From positions 1 to 64,000 of the forward strand of contig NZ_SACJ01000013.1 in the NCBI RefSeq assembly GCF_004016525.1: DNA of 64,000 nt. Direction: 5' to 3'. The position numbers and the translations under genes are program-made. Below the pieces are notes generated by a model. That model was given only the letters and a program-made list of their open reading frames with translations. It was not told the origin of the DNA and searched no databases. This stretch comes from Flavobacterium sufflavum. GTDB taxonomy: Bacteria > Bacteroidota > Bacteroidia > Flavobacteriales > Flavobacteriaceae. Within the stretch, counting starts at the first letter, position 1. Each line of letters begins with the position of its first letter. Below, one piece after another: positions 16,452-25,146 of this stretch.

Positions 16452-19400
16452 ATGAAAATCTATCGTCCTAAACATAAGGTAAGAATTGTAACTGCAGCGG
16501 CTCTTTTTGACGGTCACGATGCAGCAATTAATATTATGCGCAGAATTATGCAGGCTAGTGGGGTGGAAGTAATTCATTTGGGACATAATAGAAGTGCAGC
16601 TGAAATAGTAAATACGGCCATCCAGGAAGATGTTAATGCCATTGCAATTACCTCTTATCAAGGAGGACATATTGAGTTTTTTAAATACATTTTTGATTTG
16701 CTTCAGCAAAAAGGGGCAACTCATATTAAGATATTTGGCGGTGGTGGAGGCGTTATTTTACCTTCGGAAATTGCCGAATTGCAGGCTTATGGAATTACAG
16801 CGATTTATTCTCCTGATGATGGCAGAAAGATGGGATTGCAGGGAATGATTAATGATTTGCTCGAACGTTGTGATGTTATTTCCCCAGTCCCCGAAGGGGA
16901 AGCTTTACATATTAAGGATAGACTATTAGAAAAAGATGTAAATACAATAGCTGGATTAATTTCGTTAGCAGAAAATAATCCTGATGAATTTCATAAAGTA
17001 TTTACTCCTCTTTTGAAGGAGGGAGGGATGCCTGTTCTTGGAATTACAGGAACGGGCGGTGCCGGGAAATCTTCTTTGATGGATGAGTTTGTTCGTCGTT
17101 TTTTGATTGATTTTCCGGACAAAACCATAGGGATAATTTCCATAGATCCATCCAAACGGAAAACTGGAGGAGCCTTACTGGGTGATAGAATCCGGATGAA
17201 TGCGATTAATAATTCCAGGGTTTACATGCGCTCATTGGCTACCCGGGAATCCAATAGGGCTGTGTCAAAATTCATTCAGGATGCTATTCAGGTTTTAAAA
17301 GCGGCACAATATGATATTATTATTGTGGAAACTTCAGGAATTGGCCAGTCTGATACTGAGATTGTGGATTATGCCGATGTGACTTTGTATGTGATGACAC
17401 CGGAATTTGGTGCTGCTAGCCAACTTGAAAAAATCGATATGCTTGATTTTGCCGATGTGGTGGCGATCAATAAATTTGACAAACGTGGAGCTCTCGATGC
17501 GCTGCGGGATGTGAAAAAACAATTTCAGCGCAATCATAATCTTTGGGATGCTAATGCAGATAATCTTCCTGTTTTTGGTACCATCGCATCACAGTTTAAT
17601 GATTCGGGGATGAATAGATTGTATCAGGCGGTTATGCATACAATAGCCGAAAAAACAAAAGCCAATTTACATTCGACTTTTGAAGCTAAATCTGAGATTA
17701 GTGAGAAAGTTTATGTGATTCCCTCTCAAAGAACACGTTATCTTTCTGAAATTGTCGAAACGATTCGGGATTATGATCAAAACACAAAAAGCCAACAGGA
17801 AATTGCTCAAAAATTATATGGGATTTTTAAAACATTGGAGAGCGTTTGTGGTAAGGTACCGCTTATCAATAAATCGGGAATCGATGATGATTCTGTTTTT
17901 CCGTCTGCTTTAGTGGAACACAATGACCAACGAATTTTTATAAATCTTTTATTGAATCAGTTTGATAAACTTAAAAAGGATTTAGAGCTACAGAATTGGG
18001 AAATTATTTCCGGCTGGAATGAAAAAGTAAATAAATACAAAAATCTACTGTACACTTTTAAGGTTAGGGATAAAGAAATAAGCAGGACAACCCACACAGA
18101 GTCCTTATCTCATATTCAAATCCCCAAAGTTGTGTTGCCTAAATACGAGGCTTGGGGAGATATTTTAAAGTGGTCTTTACAGGAAAATGTACCGGGAGAA
18201 TTTCCTTTTACAGCCGGATTGTATCCTTTTAAAAGAGAAGGTGAAGATCCGTCCCGAATGTTTGCCGGAGAGGGTGGGCCTGAAAGAACGAATAGGCGTT
18301 TTCATTATTTGAGTTCGGGATTTTCAGCTAAACGCTTATCTACTGCTTTTGACAGTGTGACCTTATATGGTAACGATCCTGATATACGTCCCGATATTTA
18401 TGGGAAAATAGGAAATGCAGGAGTTGCAGTTTGCAGTTTGGACGATGCTAAAAAATTATATTCCGGTTTTGATTTGCTTCATCCTATGACTTCTGTAAGC
18501 ATGACTATTAATGGGCCGGCTCCCATTTTATTAGGTTTTTTTATGAACGCAGCAATCGATCAACAGTGCGAAATTTATATTAAAGCCAATAAATTAGAGG
18601 AAGAGGTTGAAGAGAAAATCAATCGCATTTTTGAACAACAAGGGATTGAAAGACCGCGTTATCAGGGTGATTTGCCGGAAGGGAATAATGGATTGGGACT
18701 GATGCTTTTGGGAGTAACGGGAGATGCTGTTTTGCCTTTGGAAGTGTATAACGAAATAAAAGCAAGGACTTTGTCACAAGTGCGTGGAACTGTTCAGGCT
18801 GATATTTTGAAAGAAGATCAGGCGCAAAATACCTGTATTTTTTCAACTGAATTTGCCTTGCGATTGATGGGTGACGTACAGGAGTATTTTATAACTCATG
18901 ATATCCGAAATTTTTATTCGGTTTCAATTTCAGGTTATCATATTGCCGAAGCCGGAGCCAACCCCATTACCCAATTGGCTTTCACCTTAGCCAATGGATT
19001 TACCTATGTAGAATACTTTTTGAATCGCGGAATGGATATCAATGACTTTGGTCCTAATTTGTCTTTTTTCTTTTCCAATGGATTGGATCCCGAATATGCT
19101 GTAATTGGCAGGGTGGCGCGCAGAATTTGGGCGAAAGCCATGAAAAATAAATACCATGCCAATGAACGGGTTCAGATGTTGAAATACCACATTCAAACAT
19201 CAGGTCGTTCTCTTCATGCTCAGGAAGTTGATTTTAATGATATTCGAACTACTTTGCAGGCTTTATATGCCATTTATGACAATTGCAATTCTTTGCACAC
19301 CAATGCTTACGATGAAGCCATCACTACACCTACCGAAGAATCGGTACGCAGGGCAATGGCAATACAACTCATTATTAATAAAGAATTTGGATTAACTAAA

Positions 19401-19883
19401 AATGAAAATCCAATACAGGGTTCGTTTTTAATCGAAGCCTTGACTGATTGGGTAGAAGCTGCAGTTATGGAGGAATTCGATAAAATTTCTGAGCGGGGAG
19501 GAGTTTTGGGGGCAATGGAAACCATGTATCAGCGATCTAAAATTCAGGAAGAAAGCCTGTATTATGAAAATTTGAAACATACAGGAGAACTGCCTATAAT
19601 GGGAGTAAATACTTTTTTAAATACTAAAGGTTCACCAACAATTATTCCGGCAGAAGTTATTAGGGCTACTGAGGAAGAAAAGCAATACCAAATTAAAATG
19701 TTGAACAATTTACAGCAAGTAAATCAAGACAAAGTAAAAGAGCAGCTGCAGGCAATTAAAAAGGCAGCTATCAATAATGAGAATTTATTTGGCTATTTGA
19801 TGGAAGCTACTAAAATATGCTCTTTAGGACAAATTACCTCGGCTTTGTTTGAGATAGGAGGAGAATACAGACGGAATATGTAA
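16452..19883 (+). CDS. icmF: Fused isobutyryl-CoA mutase (IcmF) with built-in G-protein chaperone
   Basis: A 1143-residue AdoCbl enzyme interconverting isobutyryl-CoA and n-butyryl-CoA. Domain order: B12-binding domain with DGH (axial His22), MeaB-like GTPase (P-loop GTGGAGKS 200-207, switch IDPSKRKTGG, NKFD 341-344) and the mutase barrel from about residue 560. Phe604 (in SRMFAGE) and Gln792 (in EDQAQN) occupy the positions that are Tyr89 and Arg207 in methylmalonyl-CoA mutase but Phe80/Gln198 in isobutyryl-CoA mutase, so the IcmF assignment is favoured. An extra block around 713-770 precedes the VRGTVQADILKE segment. The VOC gene lies directly upstream. Confidence 0.92.
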   Translation: MKIYRPKHKVRIVTAAALFDGHDAAINIMRRIMQASGVEVIHLGHNRSAAEIVNTAIQEDVNAIAITSYQGGHIEFFKYIFDLLQQKGATHIKIFGGGGGVILPSEIAELQAYGITAIYSPDDGRKMGLQGMINDLLERCDVISPVPEGEALHIKDRLLEKDVNTIAGLISLAENNPDEFHKVFTPLLKEGGMPVLGITGTGGAGKSSLMDEFVRRFLIDFPDKTIGIISIDPSKRKTGGALLGDRIRMNAINNSRVYMRSLATRESNRAVSKFIQDAIQVLKAAQYDIIIVETSGIGQSDTEIVDYADVTLYVMTPEFGAASQLEKIDMLDFADVVAINKFDKRGALDALRDVKKQFQRNHNLWDANADNLPVFGTIASQFNDSGMNRLYQAVMHTIAEKTKANLHSTFEAKSEISEKVYVIPSQRTRYLSEIVETIRDYDQNTKSQQEIAQKLYGIFKTLESVCGKVPLINKSGIDDDSVFPSALVEHNDQRIFINLLLNQFDKLKKDLELQNWEIISGWNEKVNKYKNLLYTFKVRDKEISRTTHTESLSHIQIPKVVLPKYEAWGDILKWSLQENVPGEFPFTAGLYPFKREGEDPSRMFAGEGGPERTNRRFHYLSSGFSAKRLSTAFDSVTLYGNDPDIRPDIYGKIGNAGVAVCSLDDAKKLYSGFDLLHPMTSVSMTINGPAPILLGFFMNAAIDQQCEIYIKANKLEEEVEEKINRIFEQQGIERPRYQGDLPEGNNGLGLMLLGVTGDAVLPLEVYNEIKARTLSQVRGTVQADILKEDQAQNTCIFSTEFALRLMGDVQEYFITHDIRNFYSVSISGYHIAEAGANPITQLAFTLANGFTYVEYFLNRGMDINDFGPNLSFFFSNGLDPEYAVIGRVARRIWAKAMKNKYHANERVQMLKYHIQTSGRSLHAQEVDFNDIRTTLQALYAIYDNCNSLHTNAYDEAITTPTEESVRRAMAIQLIINKEFGLTKNENPIQGSFLIEALTDWVEAAVMEEFDKISERGGVLGAMETMYQRSKIQEESLYYENLKHTGELPIMGVNTFLNTKGSPTIIPAEVIRATEEEKQYQIKMLNNLQQVNQDKVKEQLQAIKKAAINNENLFGYLMEATKICSLGQITSALFEIGGEYRRNM

Positions 19884-19914
19884 TACTAGTTAAAATTGTA
19901 AATTCCCAATATTT

Positions 19915-20134
19915 AATTGTCCTTAGCTTCCGCAATCGAGAGTCAAATGTTTGAAGAATACGTAGAAAGAAAAGCTGTTTGAGCGCAGCGAGTTCTTTTC
20001 TTTCAGTATTCGAAAACTAATTTGACCGACGAGGAAGCGAAAGACTTGAAATCGAAGATTCATGAATACCGAAAAACAATAAGAACGCATGAATATTTTT
20101 TTGTTTCTTTTTTGATCAAGCAAAAAAGAAAATT
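19915..20134. repeat. Dispersed palindromic repeat, copy 1
   Basis: About 220 bp filling most of the icmF-Kir spacer (19884-20244, no gene). The first 135 bp form an imperfect giant hairpin: GTCAAAT/ATTTGAC, GAATAC/GTATTC and GAAAGAAAA/TTTTCTTTC pair around a GAGCGCAGCGAG centre. A 3' tail holds an 11-bp stem TTTCTTTTTTG/CAAAAAAGAAA (20105-20132). Copy 2 at 27037-27210 is nearly identical but lacks about 50 bp between hairpin and tail. No transposase is encoded. Confidence 0.85.
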
Positions 20135-20244
20135 AATAATCTCTTAATTTTGCTTTGTTTTTTAATAGGATTTAAATATGCAATCGCATTCTTTTTTGAT
20201 TGTCTTTTACCTAAATTTACTTTGAAAATTAATCAGAGAACTAA

Positions 20245-21204
20245 ATGGCTTTTTTAAATAAAATCAACTTGCATGCCGTATTGGATAGAAATACGGGATT
20301 TGGAACCAATGCAAATAGTTATGGAGGGCGTTTTGTAAATAAAGACGGTACGGCAAATATTGAAAAAAGAGGAATGCACTTTTTGCACCGTATTAGTTGG
20401 TATCACACCATGATTGATATGCCAGCTTGGAAATTCATGTTAGTTATTCTTTCTTTTTATATTGGAATAAATTTGGTTTTTGCGATGATTTATTTCGGAA
20501 TTGGAATAGAACACCTTGACGGTATTCCAATGACTGATAGTTATTGGGCTAAGTTTGGTCAGGCATATTTTTTTAGTGCGCAAACTTTTACCACTGTGGG
20601 TTATGGTCATATAAGTCCTGTGGGGTTTTTAACGAGTTTGTTGGCTGCTGCCGAAGCTTTGATAGGATTGTTGAGTTTTGCTATTGCCACGGGATTGTTT
20701 TTTGGGCGATTCAGTAAGCCTACTGCTTTTTTGAAATTTTCTCACAATGCACTTATTGCTCCTTATGGAGAAAATACAGGATTGATGATCCGTTTGAGTC
20801 CTTTTAAAAATACCAATTTTACCGATGCAGAAGCCAAAATGACTTTAGGGATGAGTGTTGAAGAGGATGGGGTGAAAGTAAATAAGTTTTATTCTTTAGA
20901 GTTGGAACTGGAAAGAATCAATGCTTTAACCTTAAGTTGGACTTTAGTGCATCCTATAACCGAAAATAGTCCTTTATATCAGTTTGTGAAAGAGGATTTT
21001 AATACTATAACAGGAGAGATTTTTGTATACGTAAAAACATTCGATGATATGTTTTCAAATACCGTAGCCACCCGTACTTCTTATACTTTTGATGAGGTGG
21101 TTTATGGAGCCAGGTTTAAACCAATGTATCAAAGAAGTGACGATAATACTAAAACTATTTTGGATTTAGACAAACTAAATCATTACGAGGAATTTGATCT
21201 TTAA
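20245..21204 (+). CDS. Inward-rectifier (KirBac-type) potassium channel
   Basis: A 319-residue tetrameric K+ channel subunit. Slide helix with HTMIDMPAWKF, outer helix (62-83), pore helix and selectivity filter TTVGYG (116-121), inner helix (128-154), then the immunoglobulin-like cytoplasmic domain (about 165-300) with LSWTLVHPI, the usual Kir signature. Functions of KirBac channels in bacteria are poorly known. Here it ends 69 bases before the CarH-like regulator on the same strand, so light-linked expression or read-through is possible but unproven. Confidence 0.92.
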   Translation: MAFLNKINLHAVLDRNTGFGTNANSYGGRFVNKDGTANIEKRGMHFLHRISWYHTMIDMPAWKFMLVILSFYIGINLVFAMIYFGIGIEHLDGIPMTDSYWAKFGQAYFFSAQTFTTVGYGHISPVGFLTSLLAAAEALIGLLSFAIATGLFFGRFSKPTAFLKFSHNALIAPYGENTGLMIRLSPFKNTNFTDAEAKMTLGMSVEEDGVKVNKFYSLELELERINALTLSWTLVHPITENSPLYQFVKEDFNTITGEIFVYVKTFDDMFSNTVATRTSYTFDEVVYGARFKPMYQRSDDNTKTILDLDKLNHYEEFDL

Positions 21205-21244
21205 TATGTTATAAGCTTCTTGATTGGTTTTTGTTATAAAAACG

Positions 21245-21270
21245 TATATTTGTTTAACTTTATGTTTGAA
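21245..21270 (+). promoter_or_regulatory. Promoter and direct half-sites before the CarH-like gene
   Basis: The -7 box TATATTTG (21245-21252) overlaps TTGTTTAAC (21250-21258), which is one arm of the palindrome found at crtI and tetR. A related half-site, TGTTTGAA (21263-21270), follows 12 bases later in direct orientation. The arrangement would allow autoregulation. Confidence 0.45.
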
Positions 21271-21273
21271 TAA

Positions 21274-22170
21274 ATGAACAGTGTAAAAAGTGTTTTTAGT
21301 ATCAAAGACCTTGAAAATCTTTCGGGAATTAAGGCTCATACCATTCGTATTTGGGAAAAAAGATATCAGGTTCTTGAACCCATGCGTACCGATACCAATA
21401 TAAGATTGTATGATTTAGTCAGTTTACAAAAATTGCTAAACATTACTTTTTTGCATGAGTATGGTTATAAAATTTCTAAAATAGCTACTTATTCCGAGAG
21501 TGAAATTCAAACACTTGTAAAGCAAATTGTATCTTCTAAAAATTCAAAAAATCACGCGATTAATGCTTTTAAAATGGCGATGATGAATTTTGATCAGGAA
21601 TTATTTCTCAATACTTATAATTGGCTAGAAGAGGAGAAATCATTTAAAGAAATCTTTCATCAGGTGTTTTTACCGCTTTTGGATGAAATTGGTTTGTTGT
21701 GGCAAACCGACACAATTTCCCCGGCTCACGAGCATTTTATCAGTTATTTGATAAGGCAAAAAATCATTTTAAATTCGGAAAAGCTTCAGTATGTAAAGCC
21801 TGTTAAAAAAGATAAGGTTTTTGTTTTATCTCTTCCGTTGAACGAAATTCATGAATTAGGATTAATGTATTTGCATTATGAAATCCTTTTAAGTGGTTAT
21901 AAAAGTATTTATTTAGGCGAAAGCATGCCTATCCATAATTTAAAAGATTTAAAAAAACATTTTAGCTCCATTGTTTATGTTTCTTGTTTGACAGTGAAGC
22001 CAGACAGAGATGAAGTGAACGAATATGTTCAGGAAATGGCAGATGAATTATTAGATGAAACAACTGAATTGTGGTTCACAGGAAGATTAGTCTCTTTGAT
22101 TAATTCGGAGGTACTTTTAAGTAAAGTCGCTGTTTTTAATTCAATCCCGGAATTAACATCCCGGCTATAA
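21274..22170 (+). CDS. CarH/LitR-type MerR regulator with B12-binding domain
   Basis: A 298-residue regulator. The N-terminal MerR winged helix (FSIKDLENLSGIKAHTIRIWEKRY) is followed by a four-helix cap and a Rossmann-type cobalamin domain. The light-sensor signature W-x9-EH is intact (Trp143, Glu153-His154 in ISPAHEHFISYL). The lower ligand motif is ExHxxG (Glu191, His193, Gly196), with Glu where most have Asp. The residue after Trp143 is Gln144, where Thermus CarH has the His that binds cobalt after illumination. CarH proteins repress carotenoid genes in the dark with AdoCbl and release DNA in light; crtI-crtB-crtZ follow at once. Confidence 0.88.
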   Translation: MNSVKSVFSIKDLENLSGIKAHTIRIWEKRYQVLEPMRTDTNIRLYDLVSLQKLLNITFLHEYGYKISKIATYSESEIQTLVKQIVSSKNSKNHAINAFKMAMMNFDQELFLNTYNWLEEEKSFKEIFHQVFLPLLDEIGLLWQTDTISPAHEHFISYLIRQKIILNSEKLQYVKPVKKDKVFVLSLPLNEIHELGLMYLHYEILLSGYKSIYLGESMPIHNLKDLKKHFSSIVYVSCLTVKPDRDEVNEYVQEMADELLDETTELWFTGRLVSLINSEVLLSKVAVFNSIPELTSRL

Positions 22171-22173
22171 TTT

Positions 22174-22207
22174 TTTGTTTAATATTTTTGTATATTTGTT
22201 AAACAAA
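22174..22207 (+). promoter_or_regulatory. crtI operator-promoter: TTGTTTAA-N16-TTAAACAA
   Basis: Arms TTTGTTTAA (22174-22182) and TTAAACAAA (22199-22207) are perfect inverted repeats. The -7 box TATATTTG (22191-22198) lies inside the spacer against the right arm, and the crtI ATG begins in the last base of the palindrome. Binding here would block the promoter. The same arms at exactly the same spacing occur at 33343-33374. Confidence 0.65.
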
Positions 22208-23676
22208 TGAAAAAGAAAATTACAATAATAGGTTCAGGATTTTCAGCGTTGTCTGCGGCTTGCTATTTGGCCCAAAGTGGTCACGAGGTTTTGGTTTTTG
22301 AAAAAAACGAAACCATAGGAGGCAGGGCGAGACAACTCAAAAAAGACGGTTTTACATTTGATATGGGACCGAGTTGGTATTGGATGCCCGATGTTTTTGA
22401 GCGGTTTTTTGCCGATTTTGGAAAGAAAACTACCGATTATTATGAGCTAATAAAATTGTCACCGGCTTATCGCGTTTATTTTGGAATCAACGAATTCATA
22501 GGTATAGCCGATAATCTGGACGAAATTGTGTCGACATTTGAAGCTGTCGAAAAAGGAAGTGGCAAAGTGCTTAGGGAATTTATAGCGGAAGCCAAAAGCA
22601 ATTATGATATTGCTATTAAGGATTTGGTGTATCGCCCGGGAGTTTCTCCGTTAGAATTAGTTACCGTAGAAACGACTAAGAAGATTGGGCAATTTTTTAG
22701 TAACATCAGTCGGGATGTTCGCAAGAAATTCAAGAATGAACGATTAATTCAAATATTAGAATTTCCCGTTTTGTTCCTTGGAGCCAAACCATCCGATACG
22801 CCGTCGTTCTATAGTTTTATGAATTATGCCGACTTTGGACTCGGAACCTGGCATCCTAAAACCGGAATGTTTGATGTGGTTCGTGCCATGGAAAGTTTAG
22901 CGAGAGAATTAGGAGTTCAGCTTTTTGTCAATTCGAATATCGAAAAAATAATTGTCGAAAATAAAACCGCCAAAGCTATCGTTGTCAATGGGGAGAGAAT
23001 CGAATCCGATTTGGTTTTAAGTGGTGCCGATTATCATCATACCGAAACCTTATTAGACAAAGAACAGAGAATGTATTCGGAGCAATATTGGGAGTCTCGT
23101 GTTTTTGCACCTTCATCCTTGTTGTTTTATGTCGGGTTCAATAAAAAAATCGAAAACATTTCGCATCACGCCTTGTTTTTTGATACCGATTTTTACCAAC
23201 ACGCAAAGGACATTTATGACGAACCACAATGGCCTGCAGAACCTTTGTTTTATGCTAATTTTCCATCTCTGACTGATAAAACGGCAGCTCCGGAGGGAAT
23301 GGAATCGGGGTTTTTCTTAGTGCCATTAGCGCCTGGAATCAATGATTCAGAAGCATTACGTTCAGCATATTTTGAGAAAATAATACAGCGTTTTGAAACC
23401 ATTACGCAACAAAATATCAAGGAGAATATTATATTTAAGCAATCCTTTTGCAAGAACGATTTTGTTGAACAATACAATTCATATAAAGGAAATGCTTACG
23501 GAATGGCAAATACTTTATTACAAACTGCTTTTTTAAGGCCGAAACTAAAAAGCAAAAAAGTTCGTAATTTGTATTTTACAGGACAACTAACCGTTCCGGG
23601 ACCGGGAGTTCCTCCGGCATTGATTTCTGGAAAGTTAGTATCCAATTTGATAGACAAACAATTTCTAAAAGTATAG
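22207..23676 (+). CDS. crtI: Phytoene desaturase
   Basis: A 489-residue FAD-dependent desaturase that converts phytoene to lycopene in the membrane. The dinucleotide fold IIGSGFSALSAA (7-18) and ETIGGRARQLKKDGFTFDMGPS are the family N-terminal signatures. The C-terminal FAD motif is LYFTGQLTVPGPGVPPALISGK. It ends two bases before crtB, forming a crtI-crtB-crtZ transcription unit under the palindromic operator. The predicted start of transcription lies almost at the ATG. Confidence 0.93.
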   Translation: MKKKITIIGSGFSALSAACYLAQSGHEVLVFEKNETIGGRARQLKKDGFTFDMGPSWYWMPDVFERFFADFGKKTTDYYELIKLSPAYRVYFGINEFIGIADNLDEIVSTFEAVEKGSGKVLREFIAEAKSNYDIAIKDLVYRPGVSPLELVTVETTKKIGQFFSNISRDVRKKFKNERLIQILEFPVLFLGAKPSDTPSFYSFMNYADFGLGTWHPKTGMFDVVRAMESLARELGVQLFVNSNIEKIIVENKTAKAIVVNGERIESDLVLSGADYHHTETLLDKEQRMYSEQYWESRVFAPSSLLFYVGFNKKIENISHHALFFDTDFYQHAKDIYDEPQWPAEPLFYANFPSLTDKTAAPEGMESGFFLVPLAPGINDSEALRSAYFEKIIQRFETITQQNIKENIIFKQSFCKNDFVEQYNSYKGNAYGMANTLLQTAFLRPKLKSKKVRNLYFTGQLTVPGPGVPPALISGKLVSNLIDKQFLKV

Positions 23677-23678
23677 TT

Positions 23679-24521
23679 ATGAAGCAATTATTTGACGATG
23701 TTTCCTTCAAATGCAGTAAGTTAGTTACTAAGGACTACAGTACTTCATTTTCATTGGCGGTATATATGCTTTCGCCAAGTATCAGGGATGCCATTTACAG
23801 TATCTATGGTTTTGTGCGTTTTGCTGACGAAATTGTGGATTCTTTTCATGGTTATGACAAAGAAAATCTAATCAATGATTTTGAAACCGATTATTACAAG
23901 GCATACCATTCGGGAATCAGTTTGAATCCTATTTTGAATTCGTTCCAGCAAACTGTCAAGAAATACAATATTTCAGACGATTTGATTCAGGCTTTCCTGA
24001 AAAGCATGAAAATGGATTTAATCAAATTAGATTACAATTCTAAAGCCGAATACGAAGAATACATTTACGGCTCAGCTGATGTAGTAGGTTTGATGTGTTT
24101 GAAAGTTTTTGTTAGAGGAAATAATCAAAAATATGAACAGTTGAAAGACGAAGCCATGCGATTGGGTTCTGCTTTCCAGAAAGTAAATTTCCTTCGCGAT
24201 TTAAGAGATGATAATTTGATTCTGAATCGAAATTATTTTCCCGGAGTCGATTTGAATTCTTTTGATGAAAACGCAAAAAAAATAATCATCAACGAAATCA
24301 ACGAAGATTTTAAAATTGCCTACCAAGGAATTGTAAAATTACCCATCGAAGCTAAATTTGGCGTTTACACCGCTTATGTATATTACAAAAAGTTGCTTAA
24401 AAAATTAGAAAACACACCTTGCAAGGAAATTGGAAACACCAGAATTCGGGTTTCTAATTATACTAAAGCCACACTTTTAGCCCAGTCTTTCGTCACCTAT
24501 AAGTTGCGATTGGTGGAATAA
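23679..24521 (+). CDS. crtB: Phytoene synthase
   Basis: Condenses two geranylgeranyl diphosphates to phytoene, the first committed carotenoid step. Both Mg-binding Asp motifs are present: DEIVD (50-54) and DLRDD (174-178). The 280-residue length is typical for the bacterial enzyme. It is two bases downstream of crtI and 23 before crtZ, so pigment synthesis is expressed as one unit. Confidence 0.93.
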   Translation: MKQLFDDVSFKCSKLVTKDYSTSFSLAVYMLSPSIRDAIYSIYGFVRFADEIVDSFHGYDKENLINDFETDYYKAYHSGISLNPILNSFQQTVKKYNISDDLIQAFLKSMKMDLIKLDYNSKAEYEEYIYGSADVVGLMCLKVFVRGNNQKYEQLKDEAMRLGSAFQKVNFLRDLRDDNLILNRNYFPGVDLNSFDENAKKIIINEINEDFKIAYQGIVKLPIEAKFGVYTAYVYYKKLLKKLENTPCKEIGNTRIRVSNYTKATLLAQSFVTYKLRLVE

Positions 24522-24544
24522 ACAAATGATTTAAACCCTAAAAA

Positions 24545-24985
24545 ATGATTTCATTTTTAATTACAATAGCAGTTTTTATGCTGATGGAATGTGTTACCTG
24601 GCTCACGCATAAATACGTGATGCACGGTTTAATGTGGTACTTTCACGCCGATCATCACCAGCCTAAATACGAGCATGTTTTTGAGCGCAACGACATCTTT
24701 TTTGTCATTTTTGCCATTCCCAGCATCGTCCTGTTTTATTATGGAACTGAGAGCGGAATCAATTATTTGTTTTTCATTGGATTGGGAATCACCATCTATG
24801 GTTTTTGTTATTTTATGATCCACGATGTCTTGATTCATCAGCGTTTCAAGTGGTTCAAGAACACCAAAAATAAATACCTGATAGGTTTACGCAAAGCGCA
24901 TAAAGTGCATCACAAACACTTAGGAAAAGAAGAAGGCGAATGTTTCGGTATGTTGTTCGTGCCTTTTAAATATTATAAAATGTAG
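24545..24985 (+). CDS. crtZ: Beta-carotene hydroxylase (CrtZ type)
   Basis: A 146-residue di-iron membrane hydroxylase adding 3-hydroxyl groups to beta-ionone rings (zeaxanthin formation). The His clusters that bind iron are visible: HKYVMH (22-27), HADHH (34-38), HDVLIH and HKVHHKH. Four hydrophobic segments are present. Third gene of the crt unit. No lycopene cyclase is found here, so that step must be encoded elsewhere. The structured element at 24994 begins eight bases after its stop. Confidence 0.92.
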   Translation: MISFLITIAVFMLMECVTWLTHKYVMHGLMWYFHADHHQPKYEHVFERNDIFFVIFAIPSIVLFYYGTESGINYLFFIGLGITIYGFCYFMIHDVLIHQRFKWFKNTKNKYLIGLRKAHKVHHKHLGKEEGECFGMLFVPFKYYKM

Positions 24986-24993
24986 CATGATTT

Positions 24994-25125
24994 GGGCGTG
25001 ACCTCTTTGAAAAACAAGAAAAATGTTTTTTCAAAGAGGTCGGGCTTTTCACTCCCGCTTTTAAAAACTAGACAAAAAAAGTCTAGTTTTTAAAGAGCTC
25101 CGTTACAATCCCTCACGCAAACACA
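24994..25125 (+). ncRNA. Structured 3'-UTR element, copy B (Flavo-1-like?)
   Basis: Begins eight bases after crtZ. An outer helix pairs GCGTGA (24996-25001) with TCACGC (25113-25118). A long hairpin pairs 25001-25014 with 25026-25040 and is followed by GTCGGGCT. A second hairpin has 11 or more bp (25063-25073 with 25081-25091). The end is ATCCCTCACGCAAACAC. Motif order equals copy A at 150-307, and both copies are in sense orientation behind a gene. The second hairpin is A-rich before and T-rich after and could pause or end transcription. Confidence 0.55.
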
Positions 25126-25146
25126 CTTTGTCTAAAAAACAAAATC

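Noticed and set aside
19923..20123. 66-codon minus-strand frame in the icmF-Kir spacer
   Set aside because: It lies wholly inside the palindromic repeat, and copy 2 of the repeat does not keep the frame; repeat sequence explains it.
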